64,000 bases of DNA from Jeotgalibacillus terrae (GCF_016908195.1 NZ_JAFBDK010000001.1:62001-126000); one strand, 5' to 3'; shown: positions 47,361 through 58,329, numbered from the stretch's first letter. Program-made: numbers and translations. The notes: generated by a model not told the origin, from the sequence alone.

Positions 47361-48792
47361 TTTTAAGTAATAACTTATCCAATTTTTCTTTCCAGCTTAC
47401 TTCTTTGTATGAAGATTGTTCTCTATTCATCATCATGTGTTCGAGTCCACATTTGTCACAACAATGATCTGCTTTTGCTGCCGGCGATTCTTCAAAGAAA
47501 GCCAAAAGCTTCGCTCTCCGGCAGGACTCAGCTTCTATATAACTTTTCATTTCCAACACTTTTTCTTTTTTACTGATCACTCTTTTATCGAGCAATTGAT
47601 TGATACGCTCAGCCCAATCTTCAGCAGGTTCATGATGAATATAATAACTCAGGACTCTGATTTGAGTGTCTGAGAGCATCAGTTTTTCCTGGATTTCGTT
47701 AATAGACAAATCTCTTCTGAACATATAATAGAAATTTTCTATCTGTTCAAAAGCAGGTTTTTCAAGCTCTGCAAGCTGCAGCGGAATAAATTCGTCATTT
47801 TCACTGTAAAGAAGAATGGAGTGAGCCTGCTCTAGATCCCTGCCTGCCCTTCCGATCTCCTGGAGAAAGTTTTCAACTGATGATGACATGTGAAAATGAA
47901 TAACCGTTCTGATGTTATTTTTATTTATCCCCATACCAAAAGCATTTGTCGCAAAAATCCAGTCCAATTGACCGTTTATAAATTGCTGTTGGATTAAGAT
48001 GCGCTGATCTGTTTCCATTCCTCCGTGATATACAGAAGATCTGACATTTTCAGATGATGCAGCTGCCTGCATCTCCTCTGCTTTTTTTCTGCTTGAGAAA
48101 AAAACAATGCCTGGTGCTGTGTTGTTTTGAATAAGTGAAAGTAGTTTATCTTCTTTTTGAGACACATGATTAAATGTGTTGACTTCCAATGCAATATTTG
48201 GCCGGTTGACTGAATATACCCACTCTTTCCAATTGTTCAGATTAAGCTTCAATGCTATATCCTTCCTGATCTCTTCAGTCGCAGTTGCAGTCAGTGCAAG
48301 TGTACACGGGCTGCCAAGTGTCTTTTTGAGATGTCCAAGTCTCAGATAATCCGGCCTGAAATCTGGTCCCCATTGAGAAATACAGTGTGCTTCATCAATA
48401 ACCAGTAATCCAATACCAATTTCTTTTAACTTATGAAGTACTTCATTTGAATTCAGCATCTCGGGTGAAAGAAAAATAAAGCGGTAAGCTTCAAGATTTG
48501 CAACCAGCTGTTTTCTCTCGTTATAAGCCAGAAAAGAATTAATTGCTGTTACCCTCTTTTCTCCCCTCAACTTAATCTGATCCACCTGATCCTGCATTAA
48601 TGATAATAATGGAGAAATAATCAGGACCCGATTGTTGTTTACATAAGAAGGATATTGGTAACAAAGACTTTTTCCCGTTCCCGTAGGCAACATGGCAATC
48701 GTATCCTGATGATTAATTACTGAACTGATGATTTCTTTCTGCCCTAACCGGAATGATGAATACCCAAACTTTTCATAAAGTAATTTCTCCAT
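47353..48792 (-). CDS. recS: RecQ-family ATP-dependent DNA helicase (RecS)
   Basis: 479 residues, the short RecQ paralogue. Walker A LPTGTGKSLCYQ near residue 41, DEAHCISQWG, and helicase motif VI QEIGRAGRD are present; a zinc-binding segment with CRRAKLLAFF and DHCCDKCG follows. There is no HRDC domain, in contrast to full RecQ of about 600 residues. B. subtilis RecS aids recombination repair and end resection. It overlaps ypbB by 49 bases. Confidence 0.92.
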   Translation of the reverse strand: MEKLLYEKFGYSSFRLGQKEIISSVINHQDTIAMLPTGTGKSLCYQYPSYVNNNRVLIISPLLSLMQDQVDQIKLRGEKRVTAINSFLAYNERKQLVANLEAYRFIFLSPEMLNSNEVLHKLKEIGIGLLVIDEAHCISQWGPDFRPDYLRLGHLKKTLGSPCTLALTATATEEIRKDIALKLNLNNWKEWVYSVNRPNIALEVNTFNHVSQKEDKLLSLIQNNTAPGIVFFSSRKKAEEMQAAASSENVRSSVYHGGMETDQRILIQQQFINGQLDWIFATNAFGMGINKNNIRTVIHFHMSSSVENFLQEIGRAGRDLEQAHSILLYSENDEFIPLQLAELEKPAFEQIENFYYMFRRDLSINEIQEKLMLSDTQIRVLSYYIHHEPAEDWAERINQLLDKRVISKKEKVLEMKSYIEAESCRRAKLLAFFEESPAAKADHCCDKCGLEHMMMNREQSSYKEVSWKEKLDKLLLKNE

Positions 48793-49847
48793 GCCATCCC
48801 ATTCCTTTCTGACGTAGCAAGTACTAGCCTGATTTGAAAATAATCCGCTTCCGGTACTTTGTCTTTTATAAATCTCAGCCTTCTACTGTCCCCGCCTGCT
48901 AATTGAATTTTCTTATTTAACTCATCATGCACATAGAGATTAATATTAAATTCAGGATCCAGCAAAGCAATTTCAAGTACGTGATCTTCAATGGTGCTTT
49001 TCTTTAATTGCCTTATTGCTGCAATCTGATCAATAGAGTACTGCTTTGATAAATAACAGTATGTTTCAGTTGTTGATTTTGTCAAAAGCGTATTTCCAGT
49101 GTTTTCTAACATCATCATGGATGATAAAACCGGATAATCTGCAGACTTTTTTTCAACAGCTGTCATGATGAAATGAAGCGAATTTAAAAACCGGATATAC
49201 ACATCGGAGACTTCACAATTCAGCTTATTGGCAATTTGCTGATTTGTTAATCCGATCATTTCAAACCCTGAAAGTTTCTGAATGACTAAATCAGGTGTAT
49301 CAGGAAAGTTTTCTAATGAGAGAACCTCTGTTAGTTCTTTATGAATCTGATAAGTGTAATCAAGTAATGCTTTATCAGACTGCTTCACATGATTTCTGAC
49401 CCAGTTTTGTATATGTATATCTCTGCTGACAGGCAGAAAACGCTGCTGATCATGTATCAGGTTAGATGCAGTCTGAACCATGAGTGTCAGCCTGTGCCAG
49501 AAAATTGGAGCTGACTTCTGGTATTTCCAGCCGTTAAGGTCATAAGGAACCGGTCTTACATTAAAAAAATCAGACACGGCTTTTTTTCCTGATCCGGTTA
49601 AAACCATGATCCCGTCTTTTTTCTCTGCAATAAAATCTTTTTGCAAAAGGCCGGATAACCTCTGATCATAATCTTTTCTTCTCAGTGCGGGGTAAATTTG
49701 AAACTGAGGGGATAGCCCAAACAGTTGTGCATCCTGTATTGTTTGTGAAGTTTTTTTACCTTTTAGAAGATGATAGATAGAGGATTGGGTTCTTTCACCA
49801 TTGATGATGTCGAGTCCAACCATCATCATAGCGTCAAGATAATTCAT
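48744..49847 (-). CDS. ypbB: Helix-turn-helix protein YpbB
   Basis: 367 residues of the YpbB family that accompanies recS in Bacillales. A C-terminal HTH of the RQC/HTH_40 type (about 270-300, IDQIAAIRQLKKSTIEDHVLE) is a likely DNA-contact module and a second HTH-like segment lies around NQQIANKLNCEVSDVYIRFL. No enzyme motif. Role probably linked to the RecS helicase. The ATG with AAAGGAGATCCTCT before it is used. Confidence 0.83.
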   Translation of the reverse strand: MNYLDAMMMVGLDIINGERTQSSIYHLLKGKKTSQTIQDAQLFGLSPQFQIYPALRRKDYDQRLSGLLQKDFIAEKKDGIMVLTGSGKKAVSDFFNVRPVPYDLNGWKYQKSAPIFWHRLTLMVQTASNLIHDQQRFLPVSRDIHIQNWVRNHVKQSDKALLDYTYQIHKELTEVLSLENFPDTPDLVIQKLSGFEMIGLTNQQIANKLNCEVSDVYIRFLNSLHFIMTAVEKKSADYPVLSSMMMLENTGNTLLTKSTTETYCYLSKQYSIDQIAAIRQLKKSTIEDHVLEIALLDPEFNINLYVHDELNKKIQLAGGDSRRLRFIKDKVPEADYFQIRLVLATSERNGMAWRNYFMKSLGIHHSG

Positions 49848-49896
49848 AGAGGATCTCCTTTGTTTACAAGTTATATTTATAGTAACATCCGATTGA

Positions 49897-50284
<388 letters not shown>

Positions 50285-50286
<2 letters not shown>

Positions 50287-50333
50287 AAGACCCGGCCGGA
50301 TAGACAATTGCTGTCTATTTGGCCAGGTCTTTT
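50285..50333. terminator. Bidirectional terminator between fer and rsiX
   Basis: Nested arms AAAAGACC/GGTCTTTT, GGCC/GGCC and ATAGACA/TGTCTAT with small internal loops, and T-runs on both strands. Confidence 0.85.
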
Positions 50334-51572
50334 TTATTGCAGATATGCGATGTTTCCGCCGACCGGAACAGGTACCGGAGCGCTGAAATCATATCCCTCT
50401 ATAAAACCGGGTTCAATGCCATCAAATTGAACTGAACTCATTGAGAAAGATTCTGCTGTCAGCAAAATTGATTCAACCATTTTTATTTTTTCTTCAGCTG
50501 TCAGTTCATTGATATTCCCTTCAAATGTCACAATTACTTCATTGCCAATCACTTCATAATTAACATCAATATTTTCTGGAACAGGTGAAGTGTAACGATC
50601 ATTCGGCACTTCATCTTCTATTGCTGTCAGAGCTTCCTGAAGCGTGGTGAAATTCTCATTGCTTTTCGCGTAATAGTAAGTTCCATTATTGTTTTCATAT
50701 ACATAAAACCCTTTTTGGTCATGATTAAGCGGATAGGACTCTACTATACCAAACGCGCCTACTTCAGCTGCCTCATTATTTTCATCTACAATTCTGAACT
50801 GATCATAGTCAGAGCCGAAAGTTTCTTTTAATACATCAATTAAAAGGGCTGCAGATGATCCCTGGGTTTTATTTTCAAGCTCATTGATCATACCGGTAAT
50901 GATTTCGCCTTCTTCTGTCAGGTTACTGCTTACCGGATGATAATCCATAAATCCCATTTGCTGTTCATCAATGACTTCTGCCCACTTCAAGTATAAAGAG
51001 GCCGCTGATAAACTTTCTTCACTCTCAGGTACGACAAATGTGTAAGGAATGACGTATGCATCTTCTGTAACAAGTGCCGCTTCAAAATATTGACTGCCGC
51101 CAAGGTCTTCTTCAAAAAGCAGGCCGGATTCCTGAGTGCTTTCAATTTCTACTGTTTCAAGTTCTTCATCCGCAGCTGCTGCAGCTTCGCCTTCTTCTTC
51201 AACTGTAGTTTCAGCTGTTTCTTCTTCAGGTGTCACTGAATTTGATTCCTCTATCCGGGTATCTGATGATTCTTCACGCTCAGACTCCTGCACATTACTT
51301 TTGGCAGATTCATCATTCACGGTCATTGCCATGTCAGAAGATGATTCCTCACTTGAGGGAGTATCCTGATTAAATAGACCCGGACCGAGTATAAGCATCA
51401 GAGCTGCAGCTGCAGTACCTGCAACTGCAGGCATCCAGGGAAAATTCTTTTTCGGCCTGTTTCTTAAATGAATATGCTGATAAACATCTTCTGCACTTAA
51501 GCGGTTTTTAATGACCGGCAGTTGTTTCAATTGATGCTCTATTTCTTTTTCAGTCGGCTTCTGAATAGTCAT
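50334..51572 (-). CDS. rsiX: Anti-sigma factor RsiX-like
   Basis: 412 residues: a short cytoplasmic sigma-binding part (about 1-45), one membrane span (about 47-66, WMPAVAGTAAAALMLILG), a low-complexity Ser/Glu-rich stretch (about 70-150) and an extracytoplasmic domain. It holds SigX inactive at the membrane. Somewhat longer than the B. subtilis protein because of the acidic spacer. It overlaps the end of sigX by over 20 bases, and GGGAGGGATATCA precedes the ATG. Confidence 0.86.
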   Translation of the reverse strand: MTIQKPTEKEIEHQLKQLPVIKNRLSAEDVYQHIHLRNRPKKNFPWMPAVAGTAAAALMLILGPGLFNQDTPSSEESSSDMAMTVNDESAKSNVQESEREESSDTRIEESNSVTPEEETAETTVEEEGEAAAAADEELETVEIESTQESGLLFEEDLGGSQYFEAALVTEDAYVIPYTFVVPESEESLSAASLYLKWAEVIDEQQMGFMDYHPVSSNLTEEGEIITGMINELENKTQGSSAALLIDVLKETFGSDYDQFRIVDENNEAAEVGAFGIVESYPLNHDQKGFYVYENNNGTYYYAKSNENFTTLQEALTAIEDEVPNDRYTSPVPENIDVNYEVIGNEVIVTFEGNINELTAEEKIKMVESILLTAESFSMSSVQFDGIEPGFIEGYDFSAPVPVPVGGNIAYLQ

Positions 51573-52089
51573 TGATATCCCTCCCATCTTCTGACATCAG
51601 TTCTTTCAGCTTTTTGATTGCCCGGTGCTGTGTCGTTTTTACTTTTCCTTCTGACCACCCAAGAACTTCTGCTGCCTCTGCTATACTTAAATCCTGAATA
51701 TACCTTGTTACAATGACAAGTTGCTGGTCAGTCGTGCACAAATCAAGACAGCTGTACAACTTTTGAACCTCTTCATTTTGCTCAGTAATTTCTTCAGGGA
51801 GCGGTCCGTTTGATGAAATTTCTCTTTCTCCCCAGTCAAAATGGTCCATTACCCGCTTGCGTATTGTTTGCTGCTTTCTAAAATAATCAATTGTCACATT
51901 TTTAGCAATTGAAAATAACCAGGTTTTCTCAGAACTTTTCCCCTCAAACCTGTGATAGGAATTCATCACTTTTATATACACTTCCTGCAACAGATCTTCA
52001 GCAGTATCCCTGTTTTTAACCATATAGATCAAAAATTGAAAAACATCCTGTTGATAATCTGAATATAATCGCTTAAAAACGGAGTCCAT
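51550..52089 (-). CDS. sigX: ECF sigma factor SigX
   Basis: 179 residues with region 2 (DTAEDLLQEVYIKVM, KTWLFSIAKNVTIDYFR) and region 4 HTH (LSIAEAAEVLGWSEGKVKT). In B. subtilis SigX controls cell-surface charge genes and is autoregulated; the upstream sequence here carries an ECF-type promoter. GGGGGAGGAGACGGTTA precedes the ATG. Followed by the membrane anti-sigma factor. Confidence 0.92.
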   Translation of the reverse strand: MDSVFKRLYSDYQQDVFQFLIYMVKNRDTAEDLLQEVYIKVMNSYHRFEGKSSEKTWLFSIAKNVTIDYFRKQQTIRKRVMDHFDWGEREISSNGPLPEEITEQNEEVQKLYSCLDLCTTDQQLVIVTRYIQDLSIAEAAEVLGWSEGKVKTTQHRAIKKLKELMSEDGRDINDYSEAD

Positions 52090-52119
52090 TAACCGTCTCC
52101 TCCCCCGTTCATACCATTA

Positions 52120-52144
52120 GTCGTATTTAAGATGAAAAAGTTTC
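52120..52144 (-). promoter_or_regulatory. ECF-type autoregulatory promoter of sigX
   Basis: GAAAC (52144-52140), 16 bases, CGAC (52123-52120) on the minus strand, about 30 bases before sigX. It matches the -35 AAC and -10 CGAC pattern of sigma-X/sigma-W promoters. Confidence 0.65.
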
Positions 52145-52181
52145 TTTCATCAGAACGTTTTCTTATATCATCTGCATTTAT

Positions 52182-52209
52182 ACACCCTCTCATTTTACAT
52201 GAGAGGTGT
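52182..52209. other. Hairpin upstream of the sigX promoter
   Basis: ACACC, one bulged base, TCTCAT and the complement ATGAGAGGTGT make an 11-bp stem with a short loop. No T-run follows. It could be an operator or a decayed terminator; nothing else supports a function. Confidence 0.4.
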
Positions 52210-52247
52210 GAACTGTAAAAGCTGGATTTAAAATTAATATGTATTAA

Positions 52248-52322
52248 AAACGGACAATTGATTTTTCAGGCAGAACCGGAGATGTATTCTCTGCTCTGAC
52301 CTATCAAAACCATTGTCCGTTT
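52248..52322 (-). terminator. Complex terminator after resE
   Basis: An 11-bp perfect outer stem AAACGGACAAT/ATTGTCCGTTT encloses about 53 bases with an inner stem GCAGA/TCTGC extended by CAG/CTG. On the minus strand the 3' arm ends in CCGTTTTTAAT, so it probably ends the res transcript. Confidence 0.65.
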
Positions 52323-52350
52323 CATATCTGCATGTCTGTATATGGACTGA

Positions 52351-54117
52351 TCAATTTCGTGGAAGATAAAATGAAAACGTCGTTCCCTCGTCAACCTTAC
52401 TTTCTGCTTTAATCTTTCCATGGTGTGCTTCAATCAGGTTTTTTACAATCGCAAGGCCTAAACCGGTCCCGGCGCGCCCTCTTGTCCTTGCTTTATCAGC
52501 TTTGTAAAAACGTTCAAATATAAATGGCAGATCATCTTCCGGAATACCGACTCCGTTGTCTATAACATCAAACCGGATAAATTGATTCTCCATTTTTGTT
52601 CTGATTGTAATGTCACCCTCTGTTTTGGTATGTCTGATTGCATTGTCAAGAAGGTTGGTAAGGACCTGTTCAATTCTGTCGGGGTCGATGTGAATGGCGA
52701 CCGATTCATCTAATTCACTTACTAAATTCATATGAATATCATTATCGTTTAACCCCAGTCTGAATTTCGATAAAACTCTCGATGCAAATTCATTTACTTT
52801 AACCTGTTCCTGATTCAATACAATATGTCCTGCTTCCATTCGTGCCAAATCAAGCAGTTCATTCACAAGACGGCCCATCCTAAGGGATTCATCATAGATA
52901 ACCCTGGCAATATCTTTTCTTTCTTCATCACTTTGCGGTATGTCATCAATGATCGCTTCACTATACCCCTGCAACATTGATATCGGGGTTCTCAGCTCAT
53001 GAGATACATTAGCGATAAAGTCTTTTCTAAGCGTTTCAAGCTTTCTTTCTTCAGTCATGTCTCTTAGTACTGCGACAGCTCCTCTGACAGTATCACCGCT
53101 GTACAGGGGACTGATAATCGCCACATATGATCTGCCGTTAACCTCAAGTTCACCTATTTGTTCCTCATTTGTCTGCATGACTTTTTGGATCAGTTCTTCA
53201 AGAGTGGGAGGCAGCGCAAGCTTTGTGAAATCTTCCTGTTCATCATACCAATTCTTCAGGAAGCGCTCTGCAGGCGGATTGGAAACCAGGACTGTGCAGT
53301 CTTTATTAAATGTGATTACACCGTCTGCCATAGAACTGAGTACGCTTGATAGCTGTTCTTTTTCCTGGCTGAGAGCATCGAGGTGGTGCTTTAGCTGTCG
53401 TCCCATCTGATTAAAAGCTGTAGCAAGTTCTCCAATTTCATCATTAGACAGGATTGGAACTTTTGTATCGAATTTACCCCGTGCCACTTCAAAAGCGCCT
53501 TCCCTCATTTTTCTGAGTGGTGCAGTAATTCTTGTAGACAGGAAAAAGGCAAAAATAGTAGTAAGTATAATGGCAATTGCAGCTGCTAAAATAATCAGGC
53601 GTGTCGTCTGTTCAGTGGTCTGCTGAATGGCTTCAAGAGACTGATAAACATACACTGCACCGGCTGTCTCACCTTCAGTATCTGATACCGGCACTCCAAC
53701 AATCATGACATTATTGTAGCGGTTATCGAAATCTTCACCAGTGGGGAATTCATCCTGAACAATCACAGACTCATCATCTACTCTGCTTAGCGAATTGCTC
53801 CCCTCAATGACAGATAGAATTTCTGTATAATTGACACCATCTGAATAAAAAACAGTTTGATCGTCAATTTTTACGATAGAATGGACAGGATCATCAAGAA
53901 TTTCAGATACAATCTGAAGACTCATATCTAAATTATCGTGTTCCTCAATAATACTGGCTGCTTTTTGTGCTTCATACCTTAAAGACTCTTCTACTTCTTC
54001 CACATGATAGTTCTGAAAAAACTCCAGAAGCAGGATGGTCAGTATAAATAAAACAAAGGAGACAAGCAGCAGAATTGTCATCCACAGCTTGCCTACTACA
54101 CTTCTCCAGATTCTCAT
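52351..54117 (-). CDS. resE: Sensor histidine kinase ResE
   Basis: 588 residues: first membrane span (about 8-32), an extracellular sensor (about 33-170), second span (about 172-196), HAMP, a PAS domain, then HisKA with the phospho-acceptor in NVSHELRTP and a HATPase with N (DNAIRHT), G1 (DNGVGIP), F and G2 boxes. With ResD it activates genes for aerobic and anaerobic respiration. It overlaps resD by four bases. Confidence 0.94.
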   Translation of the reverse strand: MRIWRSVVGKLWMTILLLVSFVLFILTILLLEFFQNYHVEEVEESLRYEAQKAASIIEEHDNLDMSLQIVSEILDDPVHSIVKIDDQTVFYSDGVNYTEILSVIEGSNSLSRVDDESVIVQDEFPTGEDFDNRYNNVMIVGVPVSDTEGETAGAVYVYQSLEAIQQTTEQTTRLIILAAAIAIILTTIFAFFLSTRITAPLRKMREGAFEVARGKFDTKVPILSNDEIGELATAFNQMGRQLKHHLDALSQEKEQLSSVLSSMADGVITFNKDCTVLVSNPPAERFLKNWYDEQEDFTKLALPPTLEELIQKVMQTNEEQIGELEVNGRSYVAIISPLYSGDTVRGAVAVLRDMTEERKLETLRKDFIANVSHELRTPISMLQGYSEAIIDDIPQSDEERKDIARVIYDESLRMGRLVNELLDLARMEAGHIVLNQEQVKVNEFASRVLSKFRLGLNDNDIHMNLVSELDESVAIHIDPDRIEQVLTNLLDNAIRHTKTEGDITIRTKMENQFIRFDVIDNGVGIPEDDLPFIFERFYKADKARTRGRAGTGLGLAIVKNLIEAHHGKIKAESKVDEGTTFSFYLPRN

Positions 54118-54827
54118 TCGTCAACCTCGAATTTATATCCTACTCCCCATACAGTAACAATCATCTTGCCTGCTTTCTCAGAGACTCTGTTAAGTTTTTC
54201 CCTTAATCTTTTTACATGAGTATCGACTGTCCGCAGATCACCGAAGAATTCATAGTGCCAGACCTCTTTCAGTAATTGCTCACGATCATAGACTTTATCC
54301 GGACTTTTTGCCAGGAATAAAAGCAGCTCATACTCTTTAGGTGTCAATGTAACTTCATGTCCATCAGCAGTTACTCTGTGGGCATCATTATCGATTACAA
54401 GGTGACTGTATGCAATCATGTCTTTGGCTTTTGTATCTGTTTTCACGTGACTGCTCGTAGCAGTACGTCTGAGTAATGCCTTTACTCTTAATACTACTTC
54501 CCGCGGACTGAAAGGCTTAACGATATAATCGTCTGTCCCAACCTCAAATCCCTGTACACGATTTGCCTCTTCACCTTTAGCAGTCAACATAATGACAGGT
54601 GTTGTTTTGGTTTCACGCAGTTCCTTACAAACTTCAATCCCGTCTTTACCAGGCATCATTAAGTCAAGCAGGATACAATCATAATCTTCTCCAAGAGCTT
54701 TATTAAGCGCACTTTCACCGTCTTCAGCTTCTTCTACTGTATATCCTTCACGCTCCAGATACATTTTTAACAGCCTGCGGATTCTTTCTTCATCATCAAC
54801 TACAAGAATATGACCAAGTTCATTCAT
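54114..54827 (-). CDS. resD: Response regulator ResD
   Basis: 237 residues, OmpR/PhoB class: receiver with DDEE acidic pocket, phospho-acceptor Asp in CILLDLMMPGKDG and conserved Lys in IVKPFSPRE, followed by a winged-helix DNA-binding domain. In B. subtilis it controls resABC, ctaA and nitrate respiration genes. The ATG behind CAAGGAGGATCTTTA is preferred. Confidence 0.94.
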   Translation of the reverse strand: MNELGHILVVDDEERIRRLLKMYLEREGYTVEEAEDGESALNKALGEDYDCILLDLMMPGKDGIEVCKELRETKTTPVIMLTAKGEEANRVQGFEVGTDDYIVKPFSPREVVLRVKALLRRTATSSHVKTDTKAKDMIAYSHLVIDNDAHRVTADGHEVTLTPKEYELLLFLAKSPDKVYDREQLLKEVWHYEFFGDLRTVDTHVKRLREKLNRVSEKAGKMIVTVWGVGYKFEVDE

Positions 54828-54861
54828 TAAAGATCCTCCTTGAGATATGTATTTAAAAGAA

Positions 54862-54883
54862 GCCCTCACTTACTCGTGAGGGC
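54862..54883 (-). terminator. Terminator between resC and resD
   Basis: GCCCTCAC, six-base loop, GTGAGGGC, followed by TTCTTTT on the minus strand. It may be leaky, separating resABC and resDE expression levels. Confidence 0.75.
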
Positions 54884-54890
54884 AATTTGA

Positions 54891-56078
54891 TTAAGCGTAA
54901 GAATGGAGTCCGGCAATAATTAAGTTTACTGCTACAAGGTTAAACATAATAATAACAAATCCAATTACTGCAAGCCAGGCGGAACGATTTCCTTCCCATC
55001 CTCTCGACAGTCTCAAGTGCAGGAACGCTGCATAGAACAAGAATGTAATAAGCGCCCACACCTCTTTAGGGTCCCATCCCCAGAAGCGTGTCCAGGCAAT
55101 TTGAGCCCAGATCATTGCAAAAATCAGACCACCTAATGTAAATACAGGAAAGCCGATCAGCACTGAACGGTAGCCGACTTCATCAAGCATATCCAGATTT
55201 GCTTTTTTAACAAGCGGCTGGAATAGAGCAGCTACTTTTCTTCTTGAGATCAGTCTGATTAGTAAGTAAAGAATGATACCTACACCGATAGACCAGATCA
55301 CTGTATTCAATCTTGATGCATTTACAAGCGGATGCATTTCAAGGCCTGTTGAGAATGCTCCCTCTGTAATCAGTTCACCTTCATTAGGTGTAACCAGTGC
55401 AGGCATTGAATATTGTACAACTGTTTCTGCTTCATCAGCATTAATAAATGTAAATTCAGATTCATAACCTGCCACAGAAAATACTGTTGCGCTTAAAACG
55501 AATCCAACTACAAGAATAATACCGAAGAGAACAGATTCAAGCCAGAATACCTGTTTACCACCTTTTGAAAGATCAATGTCTTTCAGGAGGAAAATCAGAC
55601 CAGCTACAAAGCTGACAGATAAAATCGCCTCACCTGCAGCCACTGTTGACACGTGAATAGCAAGCCAGTCACTTTGCAGTGCAGGAATCAGAGGAGAAAC
55701 GTCTCTTGGAAACATGCTTGCGTATGCAATTGTTAGGAGTGCAATCGGCAATGCAAATACGCCAAGAATATGCAAACGGTAAATAAAGTAAATGATAATA
55801 AATGCTGCAACGAGCATCATCGCAAAAAATGTAATAAATTCAAACAGGTTGCTGACCGGCGCATGTCCTGAAGCAATCCATCTCGTAAAGAAATATCCAA
55901 GCTGAGAAGCAAATCCGATCAGCGTTATGGTAATTCCGATTGTTGCCCATCTGTTTTTGCCAGTCTGATTCGTATGTTTTTTTGATTTAATTGATCCTGC
56001 GAAAAATACAGTTGCCACAAGATATAACAGAAAAGCTATATACAGCAGCGTACTACTTATGCTCGCGAGTTGTGCCAC
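54891..56078 (-). CDS. resC: Cytochrome c biogenesis protein CcsA-type ResC
   Basis: 395 residues with about eight membrane spans; the WWD-type heme motif is visible as [18 protein letters not shown], and further conserved His residues flank it. With ResB it moves and attaches heme to c-type apocytochromes such as QcrC in this window. I start at GTG, nine bases after GGAGG, giving MAQLASISS; an ATG two codons upstream sits only three bases from the ribosome-binding site. Confidence 0.9.
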   Translation of the reverse strand: MAQLASISSTLLYIAFLLYLVATVFFAGSIKSKKHTNQTGKNRWATIGITITLIGFASQLGYFFTRWIASGHAPVSNLFEFITFFAMMLVAAFIIIYFIYRLHILGVFALPIALLTIAYASMFPRDVSPLIPALQSDWLAIHVSTVAAGEAILSVSFVAGLIFLLKDIDLSKGGKQVFWLESVLFGIILVVGFVLSATVFSVAGYESEFTFINADEAETVVQYSMPALVTPNEGELITEGAFSTGLEMHPLVNASRLNTVIWSIGVGIILYLLIRLISRRKVAALFQPLVKKANLDMLDEVGYRSVLIGFPVFTLGGLIFAMIWAQIAWTRFWGWDPKEVWALITFLFYAAFLHLRLSRGWEGNRSAWLAVIGFVIIMFNLVAVNLIIAGLHSYA

Positions 56079-57735
56079 TTTCATCTTCCTCCTTTGCATT
56101 GCCTTTGGATTCTTTCAGCTCCTGATGGTCATCAGGCTGATCGAGTCCAGCATATTCGAATGCCGGAGCAATGTCTTTTTTCAATCCGTACCAGTTTTTA
56201 TTTGTATGGCCTGCTGCATACAAATGAGAATCGGCATCTGTCTTAATCCAGATTCTTCTGTGATTCCAGTAGGACCCAACGATAACCCCAAACATAAAAA
56301 TAGCGCCGCCTAAAGCAAGAATCCACAGCGTTAAATCTTTTCTGACAGTTAACCCTGAAATATCCCTTGTTTCAATGCCATTAAAACTGATTTCATAGTC
56401 ATTCTCTCCAAGAGGTTCAAGATTTTGCTGAATAGCTACAAACGCTACTTCTCCATCAGGATGTTCAGGTGATATCATATTAAATAAAAATGCAGGATTG
56501 TTAGGCAGAGGAGAAACAGATTGTGGCTCCCCGTCATCAAATCCGCTGAAATCCGGATAATAACCTGAAATTTCAACAGCATAGCCATCGTTTAATTCAT
56601 ATACGCCTGAAGTGTTCGGGTCAAACAAATCGACTGTAAAACTGCCGACTGGTTCACCGGTTTCTTTACTGTCCATTGTAAAGGACATCTTATATAATTC
56701 ATCTTCAATATAATCTGTCTGATAAAGTGCAAATTGATCAAATTTCATCGGCACATTTACCTGAATTGCGTGATGGTCAACTTCGGTTATATTGTCAGTT
56801 GAACCGGCAATCGCATTTTCGTCTTTTTTATAAAGTATAGCATCGGTCTGGAAGTTTTTAGCAATCGCACCTGTGCGCTGAATGGTCTCATCAAATACCT
56901 CGGAATCGCCTTCCTGATACGTTTCAAGTGTAAACCCTTCATTTTTCAGAAGATACTCCTGATCTGTTCCGGGAATGATTTGAGTTTCACCTTCACGAAT
57001 CCATAACATTTCATCGACATACATACCAGGTACAAACCTGAGCATTGCTCCGATTAAAAAAATAATCAGTCCGGTATGGTTAATATACGGTCCCCATCTA
57101 GAAAACTGGTTTTTCTCAGCTAAAAGACTACCATTTTCCACTCTGACTTTGTAACGTCTTTTTTTCAGACCTTCGCTAAGGCGGTTAAGTGTATCCAGCG
57201 AGCCTTTAGCTTCATAGGCAGAATAAATCCGCTGTCTTTTCAGGAAAGAATCATGTCTTTCCACACGCTGTTTTTTCAGCGCTTTATACAGCGGAATACC
57301 CCGGTCCAGACTAGCTATAATAATCGATGTCCCAATCGCTGCTACGAGCAGCATATACCACCAGGATCCATATAAATCATGAAAACCCAATACATAATAG
57401 ATTTTACCGGCTATACCGTAACGGTCTTCATAATATTCTATAGCCGGAATATTTTGCGGAATAAAAAATTCCTGAGGAAAAATCGTTCCGATTGCTGAAG
57501 CAACCAGTGTAATAACAATCAGCCAGACGCCAACTTTAACTGATGAAAAGAAGTTCCACACCTTATCAATAACAGAAGCGTGATAAGTTTGAGATCTTCT
57601 CGCCATTCCCTCATACCGCATCACATCATTTGTTTTTCTTTTGGCAGCTTTTTCAGTTAACGTTCTGCCGCAGGCCTGACATAACTCAGAACCTTCCGGA
57701 TTTACGTGGCCGCATTTACAAATCAATTTACTCAT
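56053..57735 (-). CDS. resB: Cytochrome c biogenesis protein ResB
   Basis: 560 residues: an N-terminal zinc-ribbon-like segment ([17 protein letters not shown]), then membrane spans and a large extracytoplasmic domain between the third and last span, as in CcsB/ResB. Partner of ResC in system II cytochrome c maturation. Its ATG overlaps the resA stop by four bases. Confidence 0.92.
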   Translation of the reverse strand: MSKLICKCGHVNPEGSELCQACGRTLTEKAAKRKTNDVMRYEGMARRSQTYHASVIDKVWNFFSSVKVGVWLIVITLVASAIGTIFPQEFFIPQNIPAIEYYEDRYGIAGKIYYVLGFHDLYGSWWYMLLVAAIGTSIIIASLDRGIPLYKALKKQRVERHDSFLKRQRIYSAYEAKGSLDTLNRLSEGLKKRRYKVRVENGSLLAEKNQFSRWGPYINHTGLIIFLIGAMLRFVPGMYVDEMLWIREGETQIIPGTDQEYLLKNEGFTLETYQEGDSEVFDETIQRTGAIAKNFQTDAILYKKDENAIAGSTDNITEVDHHAIQVNVPMKFDQFALYQTDYIEDELYKMSFTMDSKETGEPVGSFTVDLFDPNTSGVYELNDGYAVEISGYYPDFSGFDDGEPQSVSPLPNNPAFLFNMISPEHPDGEVAFVAIQQNLEPLGENDYEISFNGIETRDISGLTVRKDLTLWILALGGAIFMFGVIVGSYWNHRRIWIKTDADSHLYAAGHTNKNWYGLKKDIAPAFEYAGLDQPDDHQELKESKGNAKEEDESGTTREHK

Positions 57736-58286
57736 TCAGAAGACTCCTGACTTTCAGGTTTGATCATGTTCATGTAAGATACAATCATTTCTTCACTCAT
57801 TTCGCCTGTGATCACCTTCTCAATTTCTCCATCAGGATTCACAAGAAGCGTCGTTGGAAGCGGTCCGATTGAATAAGCATCCATTACGTCACTGTTCACA
57901 TCTCTGACCACAGGAAATGTAAGACCGAACTGATTGGCAAAATTGGAAACTTTGAATTCAGATTCCCCTACGTTTACTGCAATAACTTCTACTCCCTGGT
58001 CCTTAAAGACCTCATATTGTTTTTGCATATAAGGAAATTCCTCTTTACAAGGTTCGCACCAAGTACCCCAGAAATTTAAAAATACACCCTGGCCTTTATA
58101 ATCTGACAGCTGATGCGTGTCGCCATCCAAATCTTCGAGTATAAAATCGGGTGCCTGATCACCAGCTCTGACAAGGGACTTTTCATCCCCAGTCACACTG
58201 GAGTAGATTGTATATGAGACTGCTGCAAGTAAGACAGCAAGAATCGATACACGCATGATGAGCCTTTTTTGTTTTTTCTTACTCAT
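57732..58286 (-). CDS. resA: Thiol-disulfide oxidoreductase ResA
   Basis: 184 residues: N-terminal membrane anchor (about 10-28) and a thioredoxin domain with the active site [13 protein letters not shown] (CEPC). It reduces the heme-binding cysteines of apocytochromes c outside the membrane. First gene of resA-resB-resC, with an extended -10 promoter before it. Confidence 0.95.
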   Translation of the reverse strand: MSKKKQKRLIMRVSILAVLLAAVSYTIYSSVTGDEKSLVRAGDQAPDFILEDLDGDTHQLSDYKGQGVFLNFWGTWCEPCKEEFPYMQKQYEVFKDQGVEVIAVNVGESEFKVSNFANQFGLTFPVVRDVNSDVMDAYSIGPLPTTLLVNPDGEIEKVITGEMSEEMIVSYMNMIKPESQESSE

Positions 58287-58329
58287 ATTAGCTACCCCCT
58301 TAAAACGGTCACACTAAAGTATCATTGTC

